Positions 36,965-45,291 of a stretch of 64,000 nucleotides of DNA are shown here, piece after piece. The notes under the pieces were generated by a model, which made no database searches, was not told the DNA's origin, and saw nothing but the letters and a program-made list of their open reading frames with translations. A program made the position numbers and the translations under genes. Numbering within the stretch: the stretch's first letter is position 1; every line of letters starts with the position of its first letter. The stretch comes from Mycolicibacterium sp. HK-90 (lineage in GTDB: Bacteria > Actinomycetota > Actinomycetes > Mycobacteriales > Mycobacteriaceae): contig NZ_CP129613.1 in the NCBI RefSeq assembly GCF_030486405.1, positions 3,410,001 through 3,474,000 on the forward strand. The letters run 5' to 3'.

Positions 36965-38755
36965 GTGAGCTTCGACACAATCATTCGGAACGGCCGCTGG
37001 TTCGACGGCACCGGCGCACCGTCGGCAGTGCGCAACATCGGAATCCGTGGCGGCCACGTGGTCACCATCACCTCCGAGCCTCTCGACGAGACGGGTTGCC
37101 CACAGGTCATCGACGCCACCGGCAAATGGGTGATGCCCGGAATGCTCGACATCCACACCCACTACGACGTCGAGGTGCTCAATGGCCCGTCGCTGTCGGA
37201 GTCACTGCGCCACGGCGTGACCACTGCGATGCTCGGCTCCTGCTCGCTGTCGACCGTGCACGTCGGCGGGGTCGATGCCGGCGACCTGTTCGGCCGGGTC
37301 GAGGCGATCCCGCGGGAGCAGGTCATCGCCGCCGTCGACGACCACAAGAGCTGGACCGACTGCGACGGGTACGTGGCGGCGCTGGAGTCGCTGCCGCTGG
37401 GCCCCAACCTGGCCGCCTTCATCGGGCATTCCGACATGCGGACCGCGGTGATGGGACTCGACCGCGCCACCCGCAAAGACGAGCGCCCGACCGCCGCGGA
37501 GCAGGCGCGCATGGAGCAGATGCTCAAGGAAGCCCTGGACGCCGGCTTTGTCGGAATGTCCTCCCAGCAGCTGCTTTTCGACAAGATCGACGGCGACACC
37601 TGCCGGTCCCGGACCCTGCCCTCGACCTATGCCAAGCCCCGCGAGCTGCGCCGGCTCAAGTCGATGCTGCGCCGCGCCGGCCGGGTACTCCAGTCCGGGC
37701 CCGACATCCAGAATCCGCTCAACCTGGCCTCGCAGGTGGCCCAGTCGCTCGGACTGTTCCGCAGCCCGCTGAAGACCAGCCTGCTCTCGGCCGCCGACAT
37801 CAAGGCCAATCCGTACGCGATCTGGATGATGGGGCCGCTGGCCCGGGTGGCCAACGCGCTCGGCGGCAACTTCCGCTGGCAGCACCTGCCGGTGCCGTTC
37901 GAGGTGTATGCCGACGGTATCGACCTGGTGGTGTTCGAGGAGTTCGGGTCCGGAGCCGCCGCCCTGCACCTGCGCGACGAGGTGGAGCGCAACGAACTGC
38001 TGCGCGACGAGGAATACCGGCGCAAGTTCCGCAAGGACTACGACAGCAAGTTCGGCGTGCGGGTCTGGCACCGGGACTTCTTCGACGCCGAGATCGTCGC
38101 CTGTCCCGACGAATCCGTGGTCGGCAAATCTTTCGGCCAGGTCGGTCAGGAGCGGGGCGAGATCCACCCGGTCGATGCGTTCCTGGATCTCGTGCTCGAG
38201 CACGGCACCGCGCTGCGGTGGCGCACCACCATCTCGAACCACCGGCCCGAGGTGCTCAAGAAGCTGGCCCGCGACCCGGGGATCCAGTTGGGCTTCTCCG
38301 ACGCGGGTGCCCATCTGCGGAACATGGCCTTCTACAACATGGGCCTCCGGTTGCTGCGGCATGTCCGCGACGCCGAGCGGGCCGGGACGCCGTTCATGTC
38401 CATCGAGCAGGCCGTGCACCGGCTCACCGGTGAGCTCGCCGACTGGTATCGAATCGACGCCGGCCACCTGCGCATCGGCGACCGCGCCGATGTGGTGGTG
38501 ATCGATCCAGAGCGACTCGACGACTCCCTCGATGCCTACGCCGAGGAGACCGTCGACCACTACGGCGGGTTGTCGCGCATGGTGAACCGCAACGACGAGA
38601 CCGTCACGACGGTTCTGGTCGGCGGCCGCACGGTGTTCGCCGACGGCAAGCTCACCGGCGTGGTGGGCACCGAACGCACCGGCCGGTTCCTGCGCGCGGC
38701 GCACCACGCTCCCGCGGTGTCAGCAGAGAAAGGTGAATTGTCCAGTGTCCGTTGA
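36965..38755 (+). CDS. N-acyl-D-amino-acid deacylase family amidohydrolase
   Basis: A 596-residue amidohydrolase of the D-aminoacylase family, which removes acyl groups from N-acyl-D-amino acids or related amides using bound zinc. The first metal pair is in LDIHTHYD; further metal/catalytic positions are HSDM, NHRPEV and SDAGAHLRNMAFY; the composite beta domain closes with RIGDRADVVVIDPE. M. tuberculosis has a comparable amidohydrolase (Rv1879) close to bfrA, by memory. GTG 36965 is chosen because the inferred promoter would start there. Its last 11 bases overlap the SnoaL-like gene, indicating coupling. Confidence 0.88.
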   Translation: MSFDTIIRNGRWFDGTGAPSAVRNIGIRGGHVVTITSEPLDETGCPQVIDATGKWVMPGMLDIHTHYDVEVLNGPSLSESLRHGVTTAMLGSCSLSTVHVGGVDAGDLFGRVEAIPREQVIAAVDDHKSWTDCDGYVAALESLPLGPNLAAFIGHSDMRTAVMGLDRATRKDERPTAAEQARMEQMLKEALDAGFVGMSSQQLLFDKIDGDTCRSRTLPSTYAKPRELRRLKSMLRRAGRVLQSGPDIQNPLNLASQVAQSLGLFRSPLKTSLLSAADIKANPYAIWMMGPLARVANALGGNFRWQHLPVPFEVYADGIDLVVFEEFGSGAAALHLRDEVERNELLRDEEYRRKFRKDYDSKFGVRVWHRDFFDAEIVACPDESVVGKSFGQVGQERGEIHPVDAFLDLVLEHGTALRWRTTISNHRPEVLKKLARDPGIQLGFSDAGAHLRNMAFYNMGLRLLRHVRDAERAGTPFMSIEQAVHRLTGELADWYRIDAGHLRIGDRADVVVIDPERLDDSLDAYAEETVDHYGGLSRMVNRNDETVTTVLVGGRTVFADGKLTGVVGTERTGRFLRAAHHAPAVSAEKGELSSVR

Positions 38756-39188
38756 GGAAACCATTCGCAGCATGTGGAAGGCGTTGTCCGACCGCAACTG
38801 GGACCTGCTGAAGACGTATCTGTCCGAGGACTGTATCTACCTGGACATGCCCGTCGGGCCCGCCGCGGCGGCCAAGGGACCCGAGGACATCGTCAAGCGC
38901 CTGAAGATCGGGCTCGAACCTCTGGCCTCCTACGAGAACTTCTCCGGCCTGCTGGTGGAGAACGGCACCGACGCCATGTACGAGCATCACGAGGAATGGC
39001 ATTGGGTCACCGGCGAATCGGCCGTGCTCCAGTTCGTCACCGTGCACCGCGTCGAGAACGGCAAGATCACGTTGTGGAAGGACTACTGGGACATGGGCGC
39101 GCTGGCCAACCACGCCCCGCCGGACTGGTTGGAGAACTTCGCCACCGCCGACATGTCATGGGTGTTCGACGCGACCGGGCTGGTCTGA
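38745..39188 (+). CDS. SnoaL/NTF2-like protein
   Basis: A 147-residue cone-shaped NTF2/SnoaL-fold protein, with the pattern of an N-terminal helix (VEETIRSMWKALSDRNWDLL), LSEDCIYLDMP, then curved sheet strands (EHHEEWHWVTGESAVLQF). Members include limonene-epoxide hydrolase and ketosteroid isomerase relatives; active-site residues are not clear enough to name the reaction. GTG 38745 begins VSVEETIRSMW as in homologues; GTG 38733 is an alternative. It overlaps the deacylase gene. Confidence 0.82.
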   Translation: MSVEETIRSMWKALSDRNWDLLKTYLSEDCIYLDMPVGPAAAAKGPEDIVKRLKIGLEPLASYENFSGLLVENGTDAMYEHHEEWHWVTGESAVLQFVTVHRVENGKITLWKDYWDMGALANHAPPDWLENFATADMSWVFDATGLV

Positions 39189-39197
39189 GACCACAGT

Positions 39198-39563
39198 TCA
39201 GCCGATACCCCACACCAGGCAGAACGGGTGACCGGCCGGGTCACGGAACACCCGGAAGTCGCTGTCCTCGACCGCATCCGGCACGCGGGTCGCGCCCAGC
39301 GCCAGCACCTGGCGCTGGGCCACATCCGCGTCGTCGACCTGGATGTCCAGGTGGATCTGCTGCGAACCCCGCGGATCGGGAAATGTCGGGGCCACATGCT
39401 GTGGTGAGTACTGGCAGGCCACGCGGCGGCCCGCCGGATCCGTGACCACCTGCCACGTGTCGTCCTCGGTGGTCACCTCACCGCCGAGCAACTCGGCGTA
39501 AAAGGCGGCCAGCGCGCGGGGGTCTCGGCAGTCCAGCACGATGGAGCGAAGTGTTCCGATCAT
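39198..39563 (-). CDS. VOC family protein (glyoxalase-like)
   Basis: A 121-residue VOC-fold protein: IVLDCRDPRALAAFYAELLG, QQIHLDIQVDDAD and FRVFRDPAGHPFCLVWG. It belongs to the common glyoxalase-like group of actinobacteria with no assigned substrate. ATG 39563 is supported by homologue starts (MIGTLRSIVLDC); the in-frame codons further upstream run into the glnA3-like gene. It converges with the SnoaL gene, 9 bases between stops. Confidence 0.82.
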   Translation of the reverse strand: MIGTLRSIVLDCRDPRALAAFYAELLGGEVTTEDDTWQVVTDPAGRRVACQYSPQHVAPTFPDPRGSQQIHLDIQVDDADVAQRQVLALGATRVPDAVEDSDFRVFRDPAGHPFCLVWGIG

Positions 39564-39601
39564 GGCAACGGTATTGCCCGCCGCCGCCCCCTCACAAACG
39601 C

Positions 39602-40972
39602 TCATACGCTCCAGGCCATCCGGAACCGCTCGGTGAGCCGCTCAGCCTCCCAGTCACCGAAGTGCTCCTGCTCATAGCGGCGGACCTCGAGAACAGCGTC
39701 CACCGCCGCATCGCCAAGGATCTCCCGGATCAGCGTCGAGGAGTCAAGGGCGTCAAGGTTGTCGGCCTGACGGTTCGGCAACTGCACGATCCCGTCGTCG
39801 GCGCGCTGGGTGTCGCTCAGTGAGGCCGGGTCGACCCGTACCTCGGGCCCCAGCGGCAGCCCCGCGGTGATGCCGTGATGTGCCAGACCGAGGACGGTCG
39901 CGGTGGCGAGATACGGGTTGGCCGACGGGTCGATGACCTTCACCTCGACATTGGCACCGTAGGGGTTGCTCGGGCCACCGATCAGGAAACGCACCGCGGC
40001 TTCCCGGTTTTCGGTCCCCCAGCAGTTGTAGGCTCCCGACCAGTAGCCCGGCTGAATTCGCAGCCCGGACAACGCCGAGCCGCACAACACGCCCTGCGCG
40101 GCAGGCAGCCCGCCCAGCAGCCCGGCCAGCGCCGACTCACCCTGCGGAGTCATCCCCTGCCTACCCGCGCCGCCGGAGAACATCGGAGTCTCGCCCAGGC
40201 CCAGCGAAAAGTGCTGGTGGGCACCGGTTCCCACGCCGCCGGCGAACGGGAGCGGCGAGAGGCTCACCCGCATACCGTGTCGCCGGGCCACCCTGGCGAC
40301 GATGATCCGCATCAGTACCAGCTGGTCGGCGGCGGCGACGGGTGGCAGTGGGGCCAGCGAGATCTCGAACTGGTTGGCTCCGTATTCGGGATGGAACTGC
40401 TCGATGGCCACGCCGGACCCGTTGGCCGCATCCGTGACATCGTGGACGAACCCCTCGAATTCGAGCACCCCGGCCAGCCCGTACTGGCTCCACAGCAGTG
40501 ACGGCAACGGGCTCCCGTCGGGGCCGACGAGGACGAACTCCACCTCGTGCCCGACCTGCGCGGCCAGGCCGTCGGCCACCAACCGGTCCTGCACCCGCTG
40601 CAGCACGCCCCGGCTGCAGTAGGGATCGGGCGACCCGTCCTGGTTGTAGAAAGCTGCTGGCGCCCAAGCCAATCCGTCGCCGAGGATCCGGAGCGCGCCG
40701 AGATCGATCCGGATCCGCTGATCCCCCACCACACCGATGGCCTCGCTCTTCGCGATGCCGGTCTGGTCGATGGTGAAGGCGTGAAAAACCGGGCTGGCGC
40801 CCAGACCCGGATCGGCGAAGATCCCCATCCGGCGTAGCGGAACGGTTTTCGCCTGCGTCAACCCGGCCGGGTTGACGACGGTGCCGATCAGCGTCGCGAC
40901 GCCATCGGATTCCAGCTGGGCGATGGCTGCCGCGGCCAGTGGTTTGGCTGGTCCTGACGATCCAGCTGTCAC
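39602..40972 (-). CDS. glnA3: Glutamine-synthetase-like enzyme, GlnA3 type
   Basis: A 456-residue protein of the glutamine synthetase fold: beta-grasp N-terminal domain and a catalytic domain with GHEVEFVLVG, QFEISLAPLPP, GTGAHQHFSLGL and NREAAVRFLIGG. It lacks the adenylylation tyrosine loop of GlnA1. By position near bfrA and by sequence it fits GlnA3 (Rv1878). Work on actinobacterial GlnA3 points to gamma-glutamylation of polyamines rather than glutamine synthesis; the reaction here is inferred. GTG 40972 has GAGG upstream. Confidence 0.85.
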   Translation of the reverse strand: MTAGSSGPAKPLAAAAIAQLESDGVATLIGTVVNPAGLTQAKTVPLRRMGIFADPGLGASPVFHAFTIDQTGIAKSEAIGVVGDQRIRIDLGALRILGDGLAWAPAAFYNQDGSPDPYCSRGVLQRVQDRLVADGLAAQVGHEVEFVLVGPDGSPLPSLLWSQYGLAGVLEFEGFVHDVTDAANGSGVAIEQFHPEYGANQFEISLAPLPPVAAADQLVLMRIIVARVARRHGMRVSLSPLPFAGGVGTGAHQHFSLGLGETPMFSGGAGRQGMTPQGESALAGLLGGLPAAQGVLCGSALSGLRIQPGYWSGAYNCWGTENREAAVRFLIGGPSNPYGANVEVKVIDPSANPYLATATVLGLAHHGITAGLPLGPEVRVDPASLSDTQRADDGIVQLPNRQADNLDALDSSTLIREILGDAAVDAVLEVRRYEQEHFGDWEAERLTERFRMAWSV

Positions 40973-41001
40973 GACCTCATTGTGCGCCCGTCAGGCGCCC
41001 G

Positions 41002-41484
41002 CTACAGCGTGATCTTGCAGGTTTGCCCGATGTCGAGCGTGCGCAGCATGCGCCCCATGCCGAGCCACATCGCACACGACAGCGCCAGATCCGTGAGCAA
41101 CTCGGCGTCGAACTGCGCGCCGGCCCGCTCCCAGAAATCCTCGTCGTCGCGCAGTCCGGTGTGATCGGTGGCGAACCGGTGGGCGAACTCGGCGGCGATC
41201 CGCTCCTGCGCGCTGTAGCCCGGCCAGCTCTGCCACTCGGCGGCGTGGTCGTAGAGGTCCTCGTCCACCCCTGCGGCCGCGCCGTCGGCGTCACGCGTGT
41301 TCTGGCACACCATGCATTCGTTGTCGAGGGCGATCACCATCCGCGCGAGCTCCCGCACCCGCAGCGGCAGCCGCCCCTTGGTGTACACCGCGTTGGTGAA
41401 GTTGGCCATCGCGGTGCCGATGTCGGGAGACTTCAGGATCCAGCCGGCCACGTCGTCGTCGGGGAATTCTCCGATTCGGCTCAT
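41002..41484 (-). CDS. Carboxymuconolactone-decarboxylase/AhpD-fold protein
   Basis: A 160-residue all-helical AhpD-like protein. The CxxC pair lies in NECMVCQN and the helix partner His in AAEFAHRFATDH, the arrangement of AhpD/CMD proteins that act in peroxide reduction or ring-lactone decarboxylation. ATG 41484 (MSRIGEFPDDDV) is the start. A KstR-type site sits 32 bases before it, overlapping the stop of the upstream exporter gene, so it is probably induced with lipid catabolism. Confidence 0.82.
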   Translation of the reverse strand: MSRIGEFPDDDVAGWILKSPDIGTAMANFTNAVYTKGRLPLRVRELARMVIALDNECMVCQNTRDADGAAAGVDEDLYDHAAEWQSWPGYSAQERIAAEFAHRFATDHTGLRDDEDFWERAGAQFDAELLTDLALSCAMWLGMGRMLRTLDIGQTCKITL

Positions 41485-41515
41485 GGGCCGAATCGTACGC
41501 GCGACTCGGCAATTC

Positions 41516-41529
41516 TGGAACAAGTTCTA
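41516..41529 (-). promoter_or_regulatory. KstR-type operator 4
   Basis: TGGAACAAGTTCTA matches all fixed positions of TnnAACnnGTTnnA. It covers the stop codon of the exporter gene and stands before the AhpD-like gene on the minus strand. Confidence 0.7.
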
Positions 41530-43587
41530 GTTTTTGGTTCCCGAGCCCGTCAGCTCCCCGGCGCGGTCGTCGTCGCCCCAGTCCCGCTGCACCACCACCC
41601 GGTGGGCGATCCGCTCCAAGGCGGCCTCCACCTGCGCGCGGTCCGGGCGGCCCTCGAAGGAGGGTGATTCGGCGAGTTTGTCGACGATCCGCCCGACCAG
41701 CGCGGCCGATACCCCGTCCACCTGGCGCCGCCCACTCTGGGTGAGCCAGAGATTGTCGCCGGTGCGCAACACATAGCCGTCCTGCACCAACCGGTTGAAG
41801 GTCGGCTCGAGCACCTCGAACGGCACCACGAGCCGGTCGGCGATCTCGGTCAGCCGGGCGGAGCCGAATATCTGACCGTGGCGGTAGATCTTGAGCAGCG
41901 CCCACAACCCGGCGACATCCAGCTCGCACCCGGGCCCGCCGGCCACCGTGCGCAGCCGGATCTCCGGCGAACTCCGCATCAACCGGCTGACCACGTTCTC
42001 CAGAACCTGGTCCGCCGACTCCGAGCTCGGCATGCCGAAGCCTTCGCCGAGGTCGGCTGCCAGCGTGGCCTCGGCCTCGAGCAACGGCACCTCCTTGAGG
42101 AACAGCGCCACGATCAGGCCGACCAGTGCCACCGGCGCGGCGCACAGGAACACCAGGTCCAGCGCCTCGGCATACGCGTTGACGATGGGCGCGGCGGCCT
42201 CGGCCGGCAGTTCGTGCAGAGCCTTGGGCGAATCCCCCGCGACGGGCGGAGCGCCGCCGGCCGCGAGCGCACCGGGCAGTCGGTCGGCCAGGAAGCCGAC
42301 GAACAACGAGCCGAAGATCGCGGCGCCGAACGAACTGCCGATGGTCCGGAAGAACGTCACCCCCGACGTGGCGACACCCAGATCGGCGAAGTCCGACGTG
42401 TTCTGCACGATGAGCACCAGCACCTGCATGCACATGCCGATACCGGCGCCGAGGATCAGAAGGTACAGCGACTGCAGCGGAATCGGGGTCGCGGCATTCA
42501 TCCGGGACAACAGCACGAAGCCCACGAGCATGATCGCCGTGCCGGCCACCGGGTAGATCTTGTAGCGGCCGGTGCGGCCGACCAGACTGCCGCTGACGGT
42601 CGACGTGATCAACAGGCCGATGACCATCGGCATGGTCCGCAATCCCGATTCCGAGGGCGAGACGCCGTCGACGAACTGCATGAAGGTGGGCATGAACGTC
42701 AGTGCCCCGAGCATGGCGAAGCCGACGATCAGTGACAGCACGCAACACATGGTGAAGACCGGATTCCGGAACAGCCGCATCGGCAGAATCGGTTCGGCCG
42801 CCTTCAGTTCCACCCGGACGAACATCGCCAGGGCCAGGACCGACCCGATCACGAGTCCGATGATGGTCGGTGACGTCCAGGACAGCTCGCCGCCGAGGCT
42901 GGTGGCCAGCGTGAGACCCGACGCCCCGATCCCGACCCAGAAGATCCCGGCGTAGTCGATCACCGGGCGGACGGCCCGAGACGCGAGCGCGGGGATGGTG
43001 GCCGCGGCGACCACCAGGACGACGACGGCGACGGGGATGCTGATCCAGAACGCCCATCGCCAACCGAGGTGATCGGTGACGAAGCCGCCCAGTAGTGGTC
43101 CGGCGACGGTGGTGACGCCGAACACCGCTCCGAGCGCACCCTGATAGCGCCCGCGGTCCCGCAACGGGATGACCTCGGCGATCAGCGCGGACGAGGTCAC
43201 CATGATCGCGCCGCCGCCGATTCCCTGCAGGGCCCGCGCTGCCACCAGCATGGCCATCGACCCGGACAGGCCGCTGAGCACGGATCCGACCAGAAAACAC
43301 AGAACCGCGGTCTGGTACACGGCTTTCCGGCCGATGATGTCGCCGACCTTGCCGACGACGGCGGTGACGACGGTCGAGGCGAGCAGGTAGCTGGTCACCA
43401 CCCACGCCTGGTGACCGGCACCGCCCAGGTCGGCCACGACGGTGGGCAGTGCGGTGGCGACGATGGTCTGGTTGAGCGAGGCCAGCAGCATGCCGAGCAG
43501 TACCGCGACGAACACCAGGTTGCGCCGGCGCACGCTCAGCAGCGCGGCGCCGGACGGCTGCTCGTCGGTTGTTGTCGGGCTCGTCAT
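41527..43587 (-). CDS. DHA2-family MFS multidrug exporter with C-terminal winged-helix domain
   Basis: A 686-residue 14-helix drug:proton antiporter (EmrB/QacA type) resembling M. tuberculosis Rv1877. Helix 1 has GMLLASLNQTIVATALPTVV, the loop 2-3 motif is GKVGDIIGRK, and motif C lies in YQGALGAVFGVTTVAGPLLG. Residues from about 510 onward form a soluble extension with a winged-helix look (LTEIADRLVVPFEVLEPTFN, LVQDGYVLRTGDNLWLTQSG), as in MarR/ArsR-type proteins. AAAGGTGG precedes ATG 43587. It lies downstream of bfrA on the same strand, separated by a hairpin. Confidence 0.88.
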   Translation of the reverse strand: MTSPTTTDEQPSGAALLSVRRRNLVFVAVLLGMLLASLNQTIVATALPTVVADLGGAGHQAWVVTSYLLASTVVTAVVGKVGDIIGRKAVYQTAVLCFLVGSVLSGLSGSMAMLVAARALQGIGGGAIMVTSSALIAEVIPLRDRGRYQGALGAVFGVTTVAGPLLGGFVTDHLGWRWAFWISIPVAVVVLVVAAATIPALASRAVRPVIDYAGIFWVGIGASGLTLATSLGGELSWTSPTIIGLVIGSVLALAMFVRVELKAAEPILPMRLFRNPVFTMCCVLSLIVGFAMLGALTFMPTFMQFVDGVSPSESGLRTMPMVIGLLITSTVSGSLVGRTGRYKIYPVAGTAIMLVGFVLLSRMNAATPIPLQSLYLLILGAGIGMCMQVLVLIVQNTSDFADLGVATSGVTFFRTIGSSFGAAIFGSLFVGFLADRLPGALAAGGAPPVAGDSPKALHELPAEAAAPIVNAYAEALDLVFLCAAPVALVGLIVALFLKEVPLLEAEATLAADLGEGFGMPSSESADQVLENVVSRLMRSSPEIRLRTVAGGPGCELDVAGLWALLKIYRHGQIFGSARLTEIADRLVVPFEVLEPTFNRLVQDGYVLRTGDNLWLTQSGRRQVDGVSAALVGRIVDKLAESPSFEGRPDRAQVEAALERIAHRVVVQRDWGDDDRAGELTGSGTKN

Positions 43588-43654
43588 GACCACCTTTCGC
43601 CACGGATTCAGCAGCTATATCGTTAGGCAGGCTATGAAAGTTACAGCACGAACA

Positions 43655-43701
43655 AAGCCGCCCCGGACAACCGGCGGTTCACCGGCTACCCAGGGCGGCT
43701 T
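43655..43701 (-). terminator. Hairpin after bfrA
   Basis: AAGCCGCCC (43655-43663) pairs with GGGCGGCTT (43693-43701) around an inner AACCGGCGGTT fold. It lies 19 bases past the bfrA stop on the minus strand. Confidence 0.6.
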
Positions 43702-43719
43702 GGAGAGAAACGCCCAGCT

Positions 43720-44199
43720 CTACTGCGGAGGGCGGGACACGCACTGCGCGGCGTAGAGCGCGTCGCCCAGCTTGTCCATCAGCTCCAACTGGGTTTCCAG
43801 ATAGTCGATGTGTCCTTCCTCGTCGGCCAGGATGGTCTCCAGGATGCCCGCCGAGGTGGCGTCCTGCTTCTCCCGGCACATGATGATCCCCGGCTTGAGC
43901 CGGGCGACCACCTCGTACTCGATCGCCAGATCGGCCTCGAACTGTTCCCGAAGGGTCTGCCCGACGCGCAGCGAAAACAACCGCTGATAGTTGGGCAGAC
44001 CGTCCAGCAGCAGGATTCGGTCGGTGATGGTCTCCGCGTGCCGCATCTCCTCGAACGATTCGGCGCGCGTGTGTGCAGCCAGTTCGGTAAATCCCCAATT
44101 GTCCTGCATTTTCGAATGCAGGAAATATTGGTTAATTGCAGTGAGTTCGCTCGTCAATTGCTCGTTGAGCAATTTCAAAACGTCCGCGTCGCCTTGCAT
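43720..44199 (-). CDS. bfrA: Bacterioferritin BfrA
   Basis: A 159-residue heme-containing bacterioferritin that assembles a 24-subunit shell and stores iron as ferric mineral. The ferroxidase ligands are in place (Glu18, Glu51, His54, then Glu in DEEGH) and Met52 is the heme axial ligand. It corresponds to M. tuberculosis BfrA (Rv1876). AGGAGTG precedes ATG 44199. It is divergent from the 44441 gene, and an IdeR-type box lies in the 241-base region between; IdeR is known to activate bfr genes in high iron. A hairpin follows the stop. Confidence 0.95.
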   Translation of the reverse strand: MQGDADVLKLLNEQLTSELTAINQYFLHSKMQDNWGFTELAAHTRAESFEEMRHAETITDRILLLDGLPNYQRLFSLRVGQTLREQFEADLAIEYEVVARLKPGIIMCREKQDATSAGILETILADEEGHIDYLETQLELMDKLGDALYAAQCVSRPPQ

Positions 44200-44386
44200 C
44201 GTCACTCCTAAGCACCTTGAGGGCTGGTCAAGTGTTGCCGTTAGCCGTGCACATCCAATCTAGTCCAGAATGCGCGGCACGGCGCAATGATTTACGGCCA
44301 ATTCGGCGTGTTGCCGCCTCATTCTCAGTTCCACTCGACGGGGCGGGCCGAGGCGTGGCCACCAAGAGTGGACTGCCTGTCCTAAC

Positions 44387-44405
44387 TAAGGTTAGACTGC
44401 GCTAA
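44387..44405. promoter_or_regulatory. IdeR iron box between bfrA and the bfd operon
   Basis: TAAGGTTAGACTGCGCTAA matches 15 of 19 positions of the IdeR consensus TWAGGTWAGSCTWACCTWA. An overlapping dyad CTAAC-TAAG-GTTAG (44382-44395) suggests a second register. It ends 35 bases before the 44441 ATG, a repressing position for that gene, and lies about 190 bases from the bfrA start, a possible activating position for bfrA. Confidence 0.7.
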
Positions 44406-44440
44406 TCTCCCGATCACCCCGAAAGAAAGGCCGGTATCAA

Positions 44441-45076
44441 ATGAGTGAGTACGATTTACACTCGCTCATTCTGTCCTGCGATTTCCGCGTCGACGACGTC
44501 GAAGAGATGTGGAAATGGATGAAGAAACACCGTTCCGGCCTGTTGTCGATAGGCGCCCATCACGTGGTGCTTTACAAATCCATTTGGGAACCCGGCCGGG
44601 TATTGGTGACAATCGGGATCAGGCACGCTCGATCCATTCGGGACGTGCTGCGGTCGCCGGCGATCTTCGAATGGTTCGATATTTCCGGGGTCGAAGATAT
44701 TCCGCCGATATTCGGCGGTGAAGTGGTGGAAAAGATCGACCTGACCGAACCGTCGCCGCAGGGACACGTGGCCGGTGTGATCGTCGGCGCGGTGGCCACC
44801 GTCGACGATGTGCCCACGCTGATGCGCAAGGTGCACGACGGCCTCGACCGCTTCGAGCAGGGCGGCATCCGCAAGATCTGGGTGTACCAGGCGCTCGACG
44901 ACGGCCAGGAAGTCATGATCCTGCAGGAGGTCTCCGACGAGGTCAGCGCCCGGCAGTGGATCGACCACCCGGACGCGGCCGCCGAATGGATGACCACGGC
45001 CGGTTTCGGCGCGTATCCGAGCCTGTTCGTCGGCAAGTTGGCCCACATCATGCACGTCGACGAGCAGGACGACTGA
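44441..45076 (+). CDS. Unknown two-repeat protein of the bfrA-bfd locus
   Basis: A 211-residue protein I cannot assign; relatives are sometimes wrongly labelled fatty-acid-CoA ligase. It seems to be an internal duplication: residues about 8-97 and 108-208 each start with a strand, continue with an amphipathic helix, and end with a similar block (IFEWFDISGVEDIPPIFGGE versus AAEWMTTAGFGAYPSLFVGK). This pattern suits a fused pair of dimeric alpha/beta-barrel (ABM-like) domains, the fold used by MhuD/IsdG heme-degrading enzymes, but I see no conserved His-Asn pair. GAAAGAAAGG precedes ATG 44441. It overlaps bfd by one base pair of stop/start (TGATG) and lies under an IdeR-type box. Confidence 0.75.
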   Translation: MSEYDLHSLILSCDFRVDDVEEMWKWMKKHRSGLLSIGAHHVVLYKSIWEPGRVLVTIGIRHARSIRDVLRSPAIFEWFDISGVEDIPPIFGGEVVEKIDLTEPSPQGHVAGVIVGAVATVDDVPTLMRKVHDGLDRFEQGGIRKIWVYQALDDGQEVMILQEVSDEVSARQWIDHPDAAAEWMTTAGFGAYPSLFVGKLAHIMHVDEQDD

Positions 45077-45291
45077 TGTTCGTCTGCCTGTGTACCGGCG
45101 CGACCAGTCAGGTCGTCAACGAGATCGTGGCGTCCGGCGCCACCACCTCGAAGGAAGTGGCCGAGGCCTGCGGTGCCGGCGCCGACTGCGGGCGATGCCG
45201 GCGCACCATCCGCGCCATCATCGCCGCCCACCAGGCGGCCGAGGGGTGTCCCTCGCAGTACAACGGCTGCCCGTCCCGGGCCACCCGCTAG
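45076..45291 (+). CDS. bfd: Bacterioferritin-associated ferredoxin
   Basis: A 71-residue [2Fe-2S] protein that delivers electrons to bacterioferritin to release stored iron. The four cluster cysteines are C4, C6, C38 and C41 (VCLC and DCGRC). The C-terminal tail (CPSQYNGCPSRATR) is longer than in the shortest Bfd proteins and has two further cysteines. ATG 45076 overlaps the preceding stop in TGATG, so translation is coupled. bfrA is divergent on the other side of the unknown gene. The stop overlaps the crotonase stop on the other strand. Confidence 0.93.
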   Translation: MFVCLCTGATSQVVNEIVASGATTSKEVAEACGAGADCGRCRRTIRAIIAAHQAAEGCPSQYNGCPSRATR

